Origin: Synechococcus sp. UW140
GTDB taxonomy: Bacteria; Cyanobacteriota; Cyanobacteriia; PCC-6307; Cyanobiaceae
Reading direction: 5' to 3'
DNA length: 6,210 nucleotides
NCBI GenBank assembly: GCA_945878795.1
Contig: CAMDWF010000143.1
Span: 1-6,210 of the forward strand
A program made the position numbers and the translations under genes. Position 1 is the first letter of the stretch. Each line of letters opens with the position of its first letter. This document shows, one piece after another, positions 1 to 5,796 of this stretch. The notes under the pieces are model-generated. The model was not told the DNA's origin and did no database searches. It saw nothing but the letters and a program-made list of their open reading frames with translations.

Positions 1-2
1 TG

Positions 3-662
3 CCGGAGCCCGCCCAACCAGCTTGCGAGCCCCTCGGTCCCCTCAGCAATGGTCCCTCTCCAGCCGACCAACGGCTGGCCCTGACCTTGTTGCAGCGCAG
101 CCTGGAGCGCCAGGGGGGCGTGCTGACACCAGTCGCGCTTGGCGCTGACGGCCAGGGCCTGGGGGTCTCTCTGATTCGGGTGGATGGCCTGCTCGGCTGC
201 CCCTTCCTGAGCGCCACCGCCCCAGCCCTCACCCTGCCGCAGGCGGCCGGTTTTCGGCCCCACCTCGTCGACGGCCTACGGCCCGCCGCCGACGATCTGG
301 TGCCCCCCGGCAACGCACCGGTGCTGCTCCAGCTGTTTATCCGCGGCAACCCCTTTCGCGGCAGCGCCGGCAACCCCGAACCCTGGGCCGCCCTGCTTGA
401 GCAGTTGGGGCGGCAAGGCCGACTGGCTGGACTGGCCGTCTACGGCAGTCCCTATATGTGGCAAAGCCTGCGGGATCAAATTCCCGCCGACCTACCGGCC
501 GCCTGGAGCCCGGGCCAAATGCCGGCAGCCCAAAGCCTGCTGCTCACCAGTCTGGGCCTCGGCAACACCCCGGCCCCAGCCCCCAGCAGCACGGAAGCCA
601 AGATCCCAGGGGCACCGCCAGCCGTCTCCCCCAACCTGGCCCAAGCTGGGTTCACCGACTGA
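3..662 (+). CDS. Glycoside hydrolase family 3 (NagZ-like) protein, C-terminal part; 5' end outside the window
   Basis: The reading frame is open from the window's first bases to TGA at 660-662, giving 219 visible residues, so the true start lies upstream. The visible part resembles the C-terminal domain of cyanobacterial family 3 glycosidases, annotated as beta-N-acetylglucosaminidase or beta-glucosidase-like. It has a hydrophobic strand followed by LFIRGNPFRG (residues about 107-116), a helix rich in Leu and Ala, then VYGSPYMWQSL (about 141-151) and a short helix ending in QSLLLTSLG. The catalytic GH3 barrel would lie upstream and cannot be checked here, so the substrate (peptidoglycan-derived GlcNAc in NagZ) is inferred. 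The last 35 or so residues form a Pro/Ala/Ser-rich tail. The next gene's ATG overlaps the stop codon by one base. The family call is moderately sure; the exact enzyme is not. Confidence 0.68.
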   Translation, partial: PEPAQPACEPLGPLSNGPSPADQRLALTLLQRSLERQGGVLTPVALGADGQGLGVSLIRVDGLLGCPFLSATAPALTLPQAAGFRPHLVDGLRPAADDLVPPGNAPVLLQLFIRGNPFRGSAGNPEPWAALLEQLGRQGRLAGLAVYGSPYMWQSLRDQIPADLPAAWSPGQMPAAQSLLLTSLGLGNTPAPAPSSTEAKIPGAPPAVSPNLAQAGFTD

Positions 663-1855
663 TGCTCAGTCTTTCAATGATCGTGCGGGACGAGGCCGAG
701 CGACTGGAACGCTGCCTGGCCTCCGTCGCCGGCTTCGTCGACGAGATCGTAGTCGTGGATACGGGTTCCCAGGACGACACCATCGCCATCGCCCGGGCCC
801 AGGGGGCGACGGTGCACCAGCGTCCCTGGCCCGGCGACTTTGCCGCTGCCCGCAACCAGGCCCTGGAGCTCGTACGGGGCGACTGGGTGCTGGTGCTGGA
901 TGCGGATGAATGGCTGCGCCCGGAGGCCCGGGCGCCCCTCCAGGCCCTCATGGCCCAGCCCGAGCTGTTGTTGATCACCCTGCTGCGCCGGGAACTGGGT
1001 GCGGCCCTGGCCCCCTATTCCTGCGTCAGCCGCCTGTTCCGCCGCCATCCGGCCATCCGCTGGGAACGGGCCTACCACTCCCTGGTGGATGACAGCGTCG
1101 CCGCCCTGTTGCACCTTGAACCGCGCTGGCAGGTGGCGGACTGCCCCGAACCCGCCCTGTTCCATGACGGCTATGCGCCGGAGCGACGCCGGGCCTTGGC
1201 AAAGGCTTTGAGGCTGCGGCAGGCGATGGAGAGCGAACTGGTGGCCCGCCCCGGCGACCCTTACACCTGCGCCAAACTGGGTGGCCTCGAGATGGCCGAA
1301 GGCCACCGTGCCAGGGGGCTGGAACTGCTGGGGCAGGGCCTGGCCCACTGCGACCCGGCCCAGGTCCCGGAGCGCTACGAACTGCTGTTGAACCTGGCCC
1401 TGGCCCTGGCCCCCGTCGATGCTGCAGCGGCTGCGGACCATTACCAGCAGGCCCTGGCCCTCCCCCTGGATCCTCGGGTCACCCTGGCGGCCCGTCTCAA
1501 CCTGGCCTCGCTCGCCCTGGACCAGGGCCAGGCGGACCAGGCCGCGAGCCTGTGCCTGGAAGCCACCAGGGCCGCACCGGAGGTGCCCCTGGGCTGGTTG
1601 AACCTGGGCCTGGCGGAACGCCGCTGCGGCCGGCTGGGGGAAGCCGTTGGGGCCTACCGCCAGGCCATCGCCCTGGACCCCGAGCTACCGGAGGCGCACC
1701 AGAACCTGGCCCTGGCCCTGCTGCTGCTGGGTGACATCCAAGGGGCCCGGGAAGGCTTCAGCCACACCCTGGTGCTACTGGAGCAGCAGAACCGCCAGGC
1801 TGAAGCCGACAGCCTGCGCCAGCGCCTGATGGCGATGGTCAACCTGAATCCATGA
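662..1855 (+). CDS. Family 2 glycosyltransferase with C-terminal TPR repeats (SunS-like type)
   Basis: This is a protein of 397 residues. The N-terminal half is a GT-A glycosyltransferase domain of family 2. Residues 1-40 have the typical opening (LSMIVRDEAERLERCLAS, then EIVVVDTGSQDDT), which binds the nucleotide sugar. VLVLDADEWL at 76-85 contains the DxD metal-binding motif (D80, D82). The C-terminal half, from about residue 230, consists of helical TPR units, clearest at about 273-306, 307-340 and 341-374. No membrane segment or signal peptide is visible, so it should be cytoplasmic. ATG 662 was chosen because the conserved motif begins at that Met; the frame stays open upstream to 458, but that stretch lies within the preceding gene and has no family resemblance. 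The start overlaps the GH3 stop (TGATG) and the end overlaps hemD by 4 nt (ATGA), implying a coupled operon. Donor sugar and acceptor are unknown. Confidence 0.88.
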   Translation: MLSLSMIVRDEAERLERCLASVAGFVDEIVVVDTGSQDDTIAIARAQGATVHQRPWPGDFAAARNQALELVRGDWVLVLDADEWLRPEARAPLQALMAQPELLLITLLRRELGAALAPYSCVSRLFRRHPAIRWERAYHSLVDDSVAALLHLEPRWQVADCPEPALFHDGYAPERRRALAKALRLRQAMESELVARPGDPYTCAKLGGLEMAEGHRARGLELLGQGLAHCDPAQVPERYELLLNLALALAPVDAAAAADHYQQALALPLDPRVTLAARLNLASLALDQGQADQAASLCLEATRAAPEVPLGWLNLGLAERRCGRLGEAVGAYRQAIALDPELPEAHQNLALALLLLGDIQGAREGFSHTLVLLEQQNRQAEADSLRQRLMAMVNLNP

Positions 1856-2658
1856 GTGCCCCTTCCCCACCCCTGGCCGGCTGCACCATCGCCGTCACCC
1901 GGGCCGATCAGCAACTGGCCGCAGCCCGGCGCCTGTTTGAGGACCAAGGCGCTGCGGTGGTCGACCTCCCCGCCCTGGTGATCGGCCCACCGGAGGATTG
2001 GGGGCCCCTGGACGATGCCCTTGATGAGCTGGAAGATTTCCACTGGCTGATCTTCTCCAGCGCCAATGGCGTTGAGGCCGTGCAACAACGACTGGCCAAA
2101 CGGGGCGGCAGCCTGGCCCACCGACCTACGGGCCTGAAAATCGCCGCCGTGGGCCGCAAAACGGCAACCTGCCTGGAGGGCCTGGGGGCCGCGGCCGACT
2201 TCGTACCGCCTCGCTTTGTGGCCGACAGCCTGCTGGAGCACTTTCCCCAATCTGGGTGGGGACTGCGGCTGCTATTGCCGAGGGTGCAAAGCGGGGGACG
2301 AACCCTGCTGGCCGAGGCCTTTGGGGAGGCCGGCGCCCGGGTGGTGGAGGTGCCCGCCTATGAAAGTCGCTGTCCGGAGGGGCTCCCCAGCGCCACCCTG
2401 CAGGCAATCGCCGGCCAGAAGCTCGATGCGATCACCTTCAGCAGTGGCAAAACCGTGATCCACACGTGCCAACTGCTCGAAAAGCACTTCGGGAGCCACT
2501 GGCGCCAACACATCGCCAGGGCACGGGTTATCTCCATTGGCCCCCAGACGAGCTTGAGCTGCACCGAGCATCTGGGCCGCCTTGATGCTGAGGCCAGCCC
2601 CCACGATCTCGCTGGCCTGGTGGAGGCCTGCGTGAGGAGCCTCAGAGGGACAGCTTGA
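1852..2658 (+). CDS. hemD: Uroporphyrinogen-III synthase
   Basis: HemD cyclises hydroxymethylbilane and inverts ring D to give uroporphyrinogen III, the common precursor of haem, chlorophyll, bilins, sirohaem and cobalamin, in the cytoplasm. The 268-residue length is normal for the family. It shows the two-lobed pattern: the start CTIAVTRADQ (11-20), LIFSSANGVEAV in the first lobe (66-77), LLLPRVQSGGRTL leading to VPAYES (167-172, whose Tyr170 matches the conserved active-site tyrosine), then DAITFSSGKTV (192-202) and ISIGPQTS (227-234) in the second lobe. The ATG lies inside the stop of the glycosyltransferase gene (ATGA), and I see no good Shine-Dalgarno sequence, so translation probably depends on coupling. 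The 3' end overlaps the convergent lipoprotein gene by 17 nt, leaving no room for an intergenic terminator. The identification is firm from motifs although this family is weakly conserved. Confidence 0.88.
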   Translation: MSAPSPPLAGCTIAVTRADQQLAAARRLFEDQGAAVVDLPALVIGPPEDWGPLDDALDELEDFHWLIFSSANGVEAVQQRLAKRGGSLAHRPTGLKIAAVGRKTATCLEGLGAAADFVPPRFVADSLLEHFPQSGWGLRLLLPRVQSGGRTLLAEAFGEAGARVVEVPAYESRCPEGLPSATLQAIAGQKLDAITFSSGKTVIHTCQLLEKHFGSHWRQHIARARVISIGPQTSLSCTEHLGRLDAEASPHDLAGLVEACVRSLRGTA

Positions 2659-3265
2659 CGGTGGAACCTTTGTTCACAGGGGCAATCACCAAGTATCCCC
2701 CGTTGACATCGATCGATTGAACCTGACAGCCAATGGGTAGGAGGGTGGTGGAACGCCCTCCCCTATCCCCTGGTCTCAAGCTGCCAGTTTCCCCTGTGGT
2801 GTTGTTGACGACGATGGCCTCGCTGGAGCCAGAGCCGTGGATCAGACCGGTGACCTGGATAGCCCTGATGGTGCTGGATTCACAGGCCGCATCCTTCAGC
2901 CCTGGACCCGAGACTCCTGATCCAATCGCCCCTGAGCCGGCCGTACCCGCCTCAGCCTCGGCGGCCCTGGCGAGGGGCACCTTTTGGGACACGATGACGT
3001 TGCCAAAGGGATCTTTGCGGCCCGGTTGGAAAGAACGCAACAGTTGGTCCTTGTTGGCCAGGGGATCGAGCAGCAGATCCGAGGCCGCAAAGGTTTTGGG
3101 CCGCCCAGGGATCGTGGGGGGGACCGGAGCTGGTGTGGAGCCAGTCGTGTCATCAGGGGGCGGACTAGGCAAACAACCAGCCAGCAGCAAAACACCCAGC
3201 AAAGACGCCGCTGCTCCCCGGGGCGGGCGGTTATCAGCGGGCGGATTGACTTTGGACAAGATCAC
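2642..3265 (-). CDS. Putative secreted lipoprotein with a PilP-like layout; function unknown
   Basis: This 207-residue protein has no name I recognise with certainty. It has a lipoprotein signal: a basic stretch (RPPRG, 13-17), a hydrophobic core (SLLGVLLLAG) and a lipobox LAGC with the lipidated Cys at 31. A Pro-rich linker (32-54) follows, then a segment with GRKDPFG (82-88), a Gly/Ala/Ser linker (100-122), and a small domain of probable beta strands (about 132-207) with VTGLIHG, LRPGD and LVIAPV. That order recalls PilP, the inner-membrane lipoprotein of type IV pili, but the likeness is weak. The start is uncertain. There is no ATG near the signal peptide, so GTG at 3265 is chosen; TTG at 3259 or TTG at 3277 (AGGG 5 nt upstream) are alternatives. 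All three lie inside the upstream SRPBCC gene, indicating co-translation. The longer reading from 3346 would put about 27 extra residues before the signal peptide and is less likely. Confidence 0.72.
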   Translation of the reverse strand: MILSKVNPPADNRPPRGAAASLLGVLLLAGCLPSPPPDDTTGSTPAPVPPTIPGRPKTFAASDLLLDPLANKDQLLRSFQPGRKDPFGNVIVSQKVPLARAAEAEAGTAGSGAIGSGVSGPGLKDAACESSTIRAIQVTGLIHGSGSSEAIVVNNTTGETGSLRPGDRGGRSTTLLPIGCQVQSIDVNGGYLVIAPVNKGSTVKLSL

Positions 3266-3677
3266 GGAATCGATCAAGGTTTCCCTGCAACTCCTTAGTA
3301 ACAATGTTGCCCATGATGCTTGGTTCCATGATGGGCGCCAGCACACCGGGCAACTCGTAACTGACGCTGAGCTTGACAGCAGTCCGATCTTCGCCCAGAG
3401 GATAGAAGCGGACGGCCCCCTTCGTCGGCAGGCCGCCCACGGATTCCCAATGCAATTGCTGGAATTCCACGCGGCGCATGATGCGTGCCTTCCATTGAAA
3501 GGTAAAGCCCCGTGCCACCAAGGTCCATTCCGTGAGATCCGGGTCGTCCAGGGTAACGACGGATTCTATCCAGTGCATCCAGAGAGGCATGGATTCCAGG
3601 TCACTCCAGACGTGCCAGACCCGCTCGACCGGAGCCTGGATTTCAGTGGTGACAGAATGTTCGAGCCAACGTCCCAT
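3234..3677 (-). CDS. SRPBCC (START-like, polyketide cyclase/dehydrase type) small lipid-binding-fold protein
   Basis: This 147-residue soluble protein fits the helix-grip fold of the SRPBCC superfamily, which binds hydrophobic ligands in a deep cavity. The pattern is an N-terminal strand (HSVTTEIQAPVERVWHVWSD, 7-26), a helix with the family's WMHWIESV (33-40), central strands (WTLVARGFTFQWKARI, 51-66, and HWESVGGLPTKGAVRFYPL, 76-94), a strand VKLSVSYELPG (101-111), and a long C-terminal helix (about 113-145). There is no signal peptide or membrane segment. Its ATG lies 10 nt after the zds stop. The Shine-Dalgarno AGGA (3686-3689) shares bases with that stop codon, so it is almost certainly translated from the zds message. 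Family membership is well supported. The ligand is unknown; a carotenoid or plastoquinone is a guess from the neighbour. Bacterial RatA and mitochondrial Coq10 belong to the same broad superfamily. Confidence 0.82.
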   Translation of the reverse strand: MGRWLEHSVTTEIQAPVERVWHVWSDLESMPLWMHWIESVVTLDDPDLTEWTLVARGFTFQWKARIMRRVEFQQLHWESVGGLPTKGAVRFYPLGEDRTAVKLSVSYELPGVLAPIMEPSIMGNIVTKELQGNLDRFRDLVQSQSAR

Positions 3678-3685
3678 GGTGTTTG

Positions 3686-3690
3686 TCCTA
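3686..3690 (-). promoter_or_regulatory. Ribosome binding site of the SRPBCC gene, fused to the zds stop codon
   Basis: Read on the minus strand, TAGGA contains both the zds stop (TAG) and a Shine-Dalgarno AGGA placed 8 nt before the SRPBCC ATG. A ribosome finishing zds would therefore sit on the binding site of the next gene, which favours coupled or re-initiated translation. Confidence 0.6.
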
Positions 3691-5163
3691 AGACACAGCG
3701 GCGTTGAGCGCCAGCGGCTGTTGCAGCATGGCGGCGGCCGCGAGTTTGCCGCTCATCGTGGCACCTTCCATCGAATCGATGTAGTCCTGGCGGGTGTAAC
3801 TACCGGCCAAGAAAAAATTGACCACCGGTGTGCGCTGCTGCGGGCGATAGGGCTCCATGCCGGGCGCCTCGCGATACAGAGACTGGGCCAGCTTGACCAC
3901 ATGGCTCCAAACCAGGGTCAGGGAGGCGGCGGAGGGAAAGAGTGAACGCACCTGGCGATCGATCTCGGCCACGATGTCCTCGCTGCGGCGGGGAATCCAG
4001 GGATCCCCTGGGGTCAGAACGCATTGCAACAGGGAACCGACGCCTTCCCGGCGATAATCCGCCGGACTGGTCAAGGCCAGGTCGGCGAAGCAACTGAAAT
4101 CGGCATCTGCCGTATAAAGCAGATTGTCCAGGCCCGCAGGCCGTTGCAGGTCGGTGCGGTTCTGGAGCGCCTCGGCGGAATCCCCGAGTTCGGTGACCCA
4201 GCCGTCGTAACGCAGCTGCACCGTTGCCACCGGCACAGCCTCCAGCTGGTGAATGGCGGCAAACTGGGGAAATCGGTTCCATGCCGTCGGCAACAACCGC
4301 TGGATGCCGGGCACATCGCAAGCCGCCAGATAGGTGTCGGCCTCAACACGTAGCTCCCCCTCCGGCGTGGCCATCACCATCCCGGTGACGCGTAAATCCT
4401 CGGGGCCATCGCCAGGTCCATGGTCCACCCGGGTCACCCGATGGCGCAGATGGAGCCGCCCCCCCCGCGCCTGGATGTAATCCAGGATCGGCCCGGTCAG
4501 CCATCGGTGGGGTGATCCCTTGAGCAGGTTGAGTTTGGAGGCCTCTGTACGGGTGGCGAACATCAGGAAGATAGTCAGCATGCAGCGGGCCGAAATCGAG
4601 GCGCAATCGATGAAACCCAGGGCATAGGCAATCGGGTTCCACATCCTTTCGATGCTGCGGCGACCGCCGCCGTGCCCCAGGAACCAGGTTTCAAAACTGA
4701 CGGCATCAAGCTCGCGGATAACCCCCATGGCCCCGTCGTAATCCACCAATCCCCGCACGATCGGGCTGGTACCCAGGGCGAGAGCATTGCTCAGCTTGTC
4801 GATCCAATCGAGTTGGGGCGTGGTGAAAAAGGCCTTGAGGCCGTTGAAGGGAGCTCCGAGGGCAAAGCGGAAGTCCAGCTCGCGCAAGTCGCCGCCGCGG
4901 TTGACGAAAAGGTGGTGGTGCTCCTTCGGCAGCAGATTCTCCAGGGCGCCCACCTTGTGCATCAGGGCAAAAAGATTGGTGTAATTAAAGAAGAACACAT
5001 GCAGGCCCATCTCGATATGGTTGCCTTCAGGGTCTTCCCAGCTGCCCACCTTGCCACCCATGAAAGGCCTGGCCTCATAGAGATCCACTTCGTGGCCGGC
5101 GTCCACCAGATCCACTGCGGCGGCTAATCCAGCCAGACCGGCGCCCACGATGGCGACTCTCAC
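3688..5163 (-). CDS. zds: 9,9'-di-cis-zeta-carotene desaturase (plant/cyanobacterial type)
   Basis: Zds (also CrtQ) introduces two double bases' worth of unsaturation, converting zeta-carotene via neurosporene to (poly-cis) lycopene. It is a membrane-associated FAD enzyme that passes electrons to plastoquinone. The 491-residue protein opens with the FAD-binding VAIVGAGLAGLAAA (3-16) and YEARPFMGGKVGSW (29-42, Glu30 contacting the ribose in this fold). It carries family blocks MGLHVFFFNYTNLFALM (52-68), ELDFRF (95-100), RMWNPIAYALGFIDC (173-187) and ISARCMLTIF (190-199), and ends with the FAD-closing block FFLAGSYTRQDYIDSMEGAT (450-469). GTG 5163 is chosen because relatives begin at the Rossmann strand and GGGAG lies 7 nt upstream; the ATGs at 5208 and 5232 would add residues without homology and lack a binding site. 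The SRPBCC gene follows 10 nt after the stop, and the Fe-S carrier gene is divergent. A G8 run on the coding strand keeps the frame. Confidence 0.96.
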   Translation of the reverse strand: MRVAIVGAGLAGLAAAVDLVDAGHEVDLYEARPFMGGKVGSWEDPEGNHIEMGLHVFFFNYTNLFALMHKVGALENLLPKEHHHLFVNRGGDLRELDFRFALGAPFNGLKAFFTTPQLDWIDKLSNALALGTSPIVRGLVDYDGAMGVIRELDAVSFETWFLGHGGGRRSIERMWNPIAYALGFIDCASISARCMLTIFLMFATRTEASKLNLLKGSPHRWLTGPILDYIQARGGRLHLRHRVTRVDHGPGDGPEDLRVTGMVMATPEGELRVEADTYLAACDVPGIQRLLPTAWNRFPQFAAIHQLEAVPVATVQLRYDGWVTELGDSAEALQNRTDLQRPAGLDNLLYTADADFSCFADLALTSPADYRREGVGSLLQCVLTPGDPWIPRRSEDIVAEIDRQVRSLFPSAASLTLVWSHVVKLAQSLYREAPGMEPYRPQQRTPVVNFFLAGSYTRQDYIDSMEGATMSGKLAAAAMLQQPLALNAAVS

Positions 5164-5170
5164 CCTTGCG

Positions 5171-5175
5171 CTCCC
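5171..5175 (-). promoter_or_regulatory. Ribosome binding site deciding the GTG start of zds
   Basis: GGGAG on the minus strand lies 7 nt before GTG 5163, which begins the conserved MRVAIVGAG segment. Neither in-frame ATG further upstream (5208, 5232) has a comparable site, so this motif settles the start. Confidence 0.6.
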
Positions 5176-5237
5176 ATGCGAACCAACCTTAGGCAGGGGA
5201 GGCCTCATCAGCGCCGGCGGACAACCGCCCAAGCAAC

Positions 5238-5267
5238 AAAAAGCCCCCGGTCCACCCGGACCTGGAG
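5238..5267 (-). terminator. Rho-independent terminator read on the minus strand, with no evident gene to serve
   Basis: On the minus strand the RNA would fold as CUCC-A-GGUCC, loop GGGU, GGACC-G-GGGG, followed by C and UUUUU. The stem is five perfect pairs, one mismatch, then four more pairs including one G-U. On the plus strand that wobble becomes a C/A mismatch and no T-run follows, so the orientation is clear. It lies upstream of zds and just beyond the -10 box of the divergent Fe-S gene. It could stop antisense transcription from the Fe-S gene running into zds, or act as a leader attenuator if zds is transcribed from further upstream. The structure was judged by eye, with no folding energy computed. 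Confidence 0.5.
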
Positions 5268-5275
5268 GGATTCCA

Positions 5276-5281
5276 TAGAAT
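5276..5281 (+). promoter_or_regulatory. Putative -10 box for the Fe-S carrier gene
   Basis: TAGAAT matches the sigma-70 consensus TATAAT at five of six positions. It would start transcription near 5288, leaving a leader of about 25 nt that still contains the AGGAG ribosome site. No -35 box is visible at 16-18 nt upstream, where the terminator-like hairpin sits. Missing -35 boxes are common in cyanobacterial promoters. Confidence 0.4.
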
Positions 5282-5299
5282 GGATGACTTCGGTTACAC

Positions 5300-5304
5300 A
5301 GGAG
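5300..5304 (+). promoter_or_regulatory. Ribosome binding site deciding the start of the Fe-S carrier gene
   Basis: A strong AGGAG lies 8 nt before ATG 5313. An in-frame ATG at 5280 overlaps the -10 box and has no binding site at a suitable distance, so 5313 is the better start. Confidence 0.65.
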
Positions 5305-5312
5305 CAGCAGTC

Positions 5313-5729
5313 ATGAGCATTGCCACCAGCAGTGATGTCAGCCTCAGCGAGGCGCCGGCCGCCAACCACACCGGCATTGATGGCAAAGGCATCCTGATCA
5401 CCGAAGCGGCGATGCTTCAGTTGGGCACTTTGATGGGCCAGCAGGGCAAAGGCAAGCTGCTGCGGGTGGGGGTGCGCTCCGGCGGCTGCAGTGGCATGAG
5501 TTACACGATGGACTTCATCGATGCCGCCGGCATTGGCGAAGCTGACGAGCGCTACACCTACAAACCCGCCGAGGGGGCTGAATTCGGGGTGGTCTGCGAT
5601 CCCAAAAGTTTGCTTTACATCTACGGCATGCAGCTGGATTTCTCCTCGGCCCTCATCGGCGGTGGTTTCAATTTCTCTAACCCAAACGCCTCCCAGACCT
5701 GCGGCTGCGGCAGCTCCTTCGCCGTCTGA
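5313..5729 (+). CDS. A-type iron-sulfur cluster carrier (IscA/SufA/HesB family)
   Basis: A-type carriers receive Fe-S clusters from the SUF or ISC scaffold and pass them to apo-proteins; in cyanobacteria photosystem I and ferredoxins are major consumers. The 138-residue protein shows the whole family pattern: ILITEAAM (27-34), VRSGGCSGMSYTMDF (54-68) with the first ligand Cys59, VVCDPKSLLYIYGMQLDF (93-110), GGGFNFSNPNA (116-126) and the C-terminal TCGCGSSF (129-136) with Cys130 and Cys132. These are the three conserved cluster-binding cysteines. The first 25 or so residues are an extension without family likeness, and Cys95 is an extra cysteine. ATG 5313 is chosen for its AGGAG site. The gene is divergent from zds and 67 nt upstream of a TPR gene with no clear terminator between, so those two may be co-transcribed. 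I cannot tell IscA from SufA by eye, so no symbol is given. Confidence 0.93.
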   Translation: MSIATSSDVSLSEAPAANHTGIDGKGILITEAAMLQLGTLMGQQGKGKLLRVGVRSGGCSGMSYTMDFIDAAGIGEADERYTYKPAEGAEFGVVCDPKSLLYIYGMQLDFSSALIGGGFNFSNPNASQTCGCGSSFAV

Positions 5730-5796
5730 CCCCCTGCAAGCAGGTGCCGGCGTGGGAATCTGAGGTCGGCTCCTTTCAGCGGCAGCGCTCGCACCC

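Noticed and set aside
397..909. Plus-strand open frame over the GH3/glycosyltransferase junction
   Set aside because: Arg/Pro/Gly-rich translation typical of a frame-shifted GC-rich gene.
674..1441. Minus-strand open frame (255 codons) antisense to the glycosyltransferase gene
   Set aside because: Composition is Gln/Gly-rich with no motifs; it is the shadow of a well-supported gene.
1654..2250. Minus-strand open frame (198 codons) spanning the glycosyltransferase/hemD junction
   Set aside because: It covers two coupled real genes on the opposite strand and has no recognisable domain or upstream signals.
2733..3707. Long plus-strand open frame (324 codons) across the lipoprotein and SRPBCC genes
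   Set aside because: It is antisense to two genes with recognisable domains, shows no family motifs, and long shadow frames are expected in GC-rich DNA.
5186..5191. Weak minus-strand -10 box (TAAGGT) for zds
   Set aside because: It matches the consensus poorly and no -35 box is at a suitable distance, so it is not listed as a feature.
5164..5232. Longer zds start at 5208 or 5232
   Set aside because: The added residues have no family likeness and no ribosome site precedes either ATG, whereas GTG 5163 has GGGAG.
5222..5237. Possible SufR-type operator (CAAC-N6-GTTG) in the divergent spacer
   Set aside because: Two CAAC units are present but as direct repeats 8 nt apart, not as the required inverted repeat.
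5280..5312. Upstream ATG for the Fe-S carrier gene
   Set aside because: It overlaps the TAGAAT promoter box and lacks a ribosome site; the ATG at 5313 has AGGAG at the right distance.
5733..5744. Small hairpin CCTGCAAGCAGG just after the Fe-S carrier gene as a terminator
   Set aside because: The stem is only 4-5 pairs and no T-run follows on either strand.
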